DNA from: Embleya sp040605455 | GTDB lineage: Bacteria; Actinomycetota; Actinomycetes; Streptomycetales; Streptomycetaceae | NCBI RefSeq assembly: GCF_040605455.1 | Contig: NZ_JBEXCV010000108.1 | Span: forward strand, 1-30,688 | DNA: 30,688 nucleotides | Direction of reading: 5' to 3' | Shown here: positions 30,569 through 30,688 of the stretch, in pieces | How positions within the stretch are numbered: position 1 is the first letter of the stretch | Layout: each line of letters starts with the position of its first letter | Made by a program: the position numbers and the translations under genes | Notes under the pieces: model-generated | Told to the model about the DNA's origin: nothing | Database searches by the model: none | What the model saw: only the letters and a program-made list of their open reading frames with translations

Positions 30569-30688
30569 GGCTCGCGGCATCGGTCGTGCGGCCGGCGAGG
30601 ATCGCGACGACACCGGTCGCATTTCGCGAACGCGCGTGGGGTCGGCGGCAACTGCTCCGGCGTCACCTCCGCCGACTGGTTCGGGCTG
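30569..30688. other. Intergenic sequence at the window end
   Basis: The last 120 bases after yebC contain no start or motif I can assign. The RuvC N-terminus expected here from synteny is not visible. Confidence 0.5.

Overview
The window is about 30.7 kb of very GC-rich DNA with actinomycete codon use: GTG and TTG starts, strong third-position GC, and several possible leaderless starts. It carries ssgB, a gene found only in sporulating, morphologically complex actinomycetes. It also carries the block thrS - HIT - pgsA - acyltransferase - pimA - pdxS - pdxT - yebC, which is conserved in order across Streptomyces and related to the Mycobacterium tuberculosis Rv2614c-Rv2603c block. I infer a member of the Streptomycetaceae or a close relative; the genus cannot be settled from the sequence alone. 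No rRNA, CRISPR array, intact insertion sequence or prophage was seen.

Layout. 1-3220: the end of a GNAT-like acetyltransferase gene, a small membrane protein gene, ssgB (minus strand), a PGPGW/TIGR02611-type membrane protein gene, and tRNA-Val(CAC) with a perfect 18-bp hairpin behind it. 3221-10003: a beta-glucoside uptake and hydrolysis operon of the ceb type (lipoprotein binding protein, two permeases, GH1 beta-glucosidase, LacI-family regulator). A 14-bp perfect palindrome just after a candidate promoter is the likely operator. There is no ATPase gene, as expected if a shared MsiK-type ATPase serves the importer. 10004-13341: a tandem-repeat region, a DedA-family membrane protein gene, and, facing it, a three-gene minus-strand envelope operon (small secreted protein, DUF3105 protein, DUF305 lipoprotein). 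13618-15651: thrS and a perfect terminator hairpin.

15671-17470 is the most unusual stretch. It is the wreck of a class 1 DISARM anti-phage locus, wedged between thrS and the HIT gene. What remains is the first ~205 codons of a drmD-type SNF2 helicase gene, a short base-composition-atypical junction, the last ~110 codons of drmB (DUF1998), and an apparently complete drmC (PLD/HKD family) gene. The rest of drmD, the methylase gene, drmA and most of drmB are missing.

17596-27187: the HIT protein gene, a coupled DUF393 - GT87 pair, a membrane-anchored GH15-like hydrolase, an EF-G-like GTPase on the minus strand, then the tightly coupled pgsA - acyltransferase - pimA operon for phosphatidylinositol and PI-mannoside synthesis. 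27188-30688: a second tandem-repeat array related to the one at 10012, a LemA-like small membrane protein gene, pdxS and pdxT (pyridoxal 5'-phosphate synthase) separated by a strong hairpin, and yebC. The last 120 bases hold nothing I can assign.
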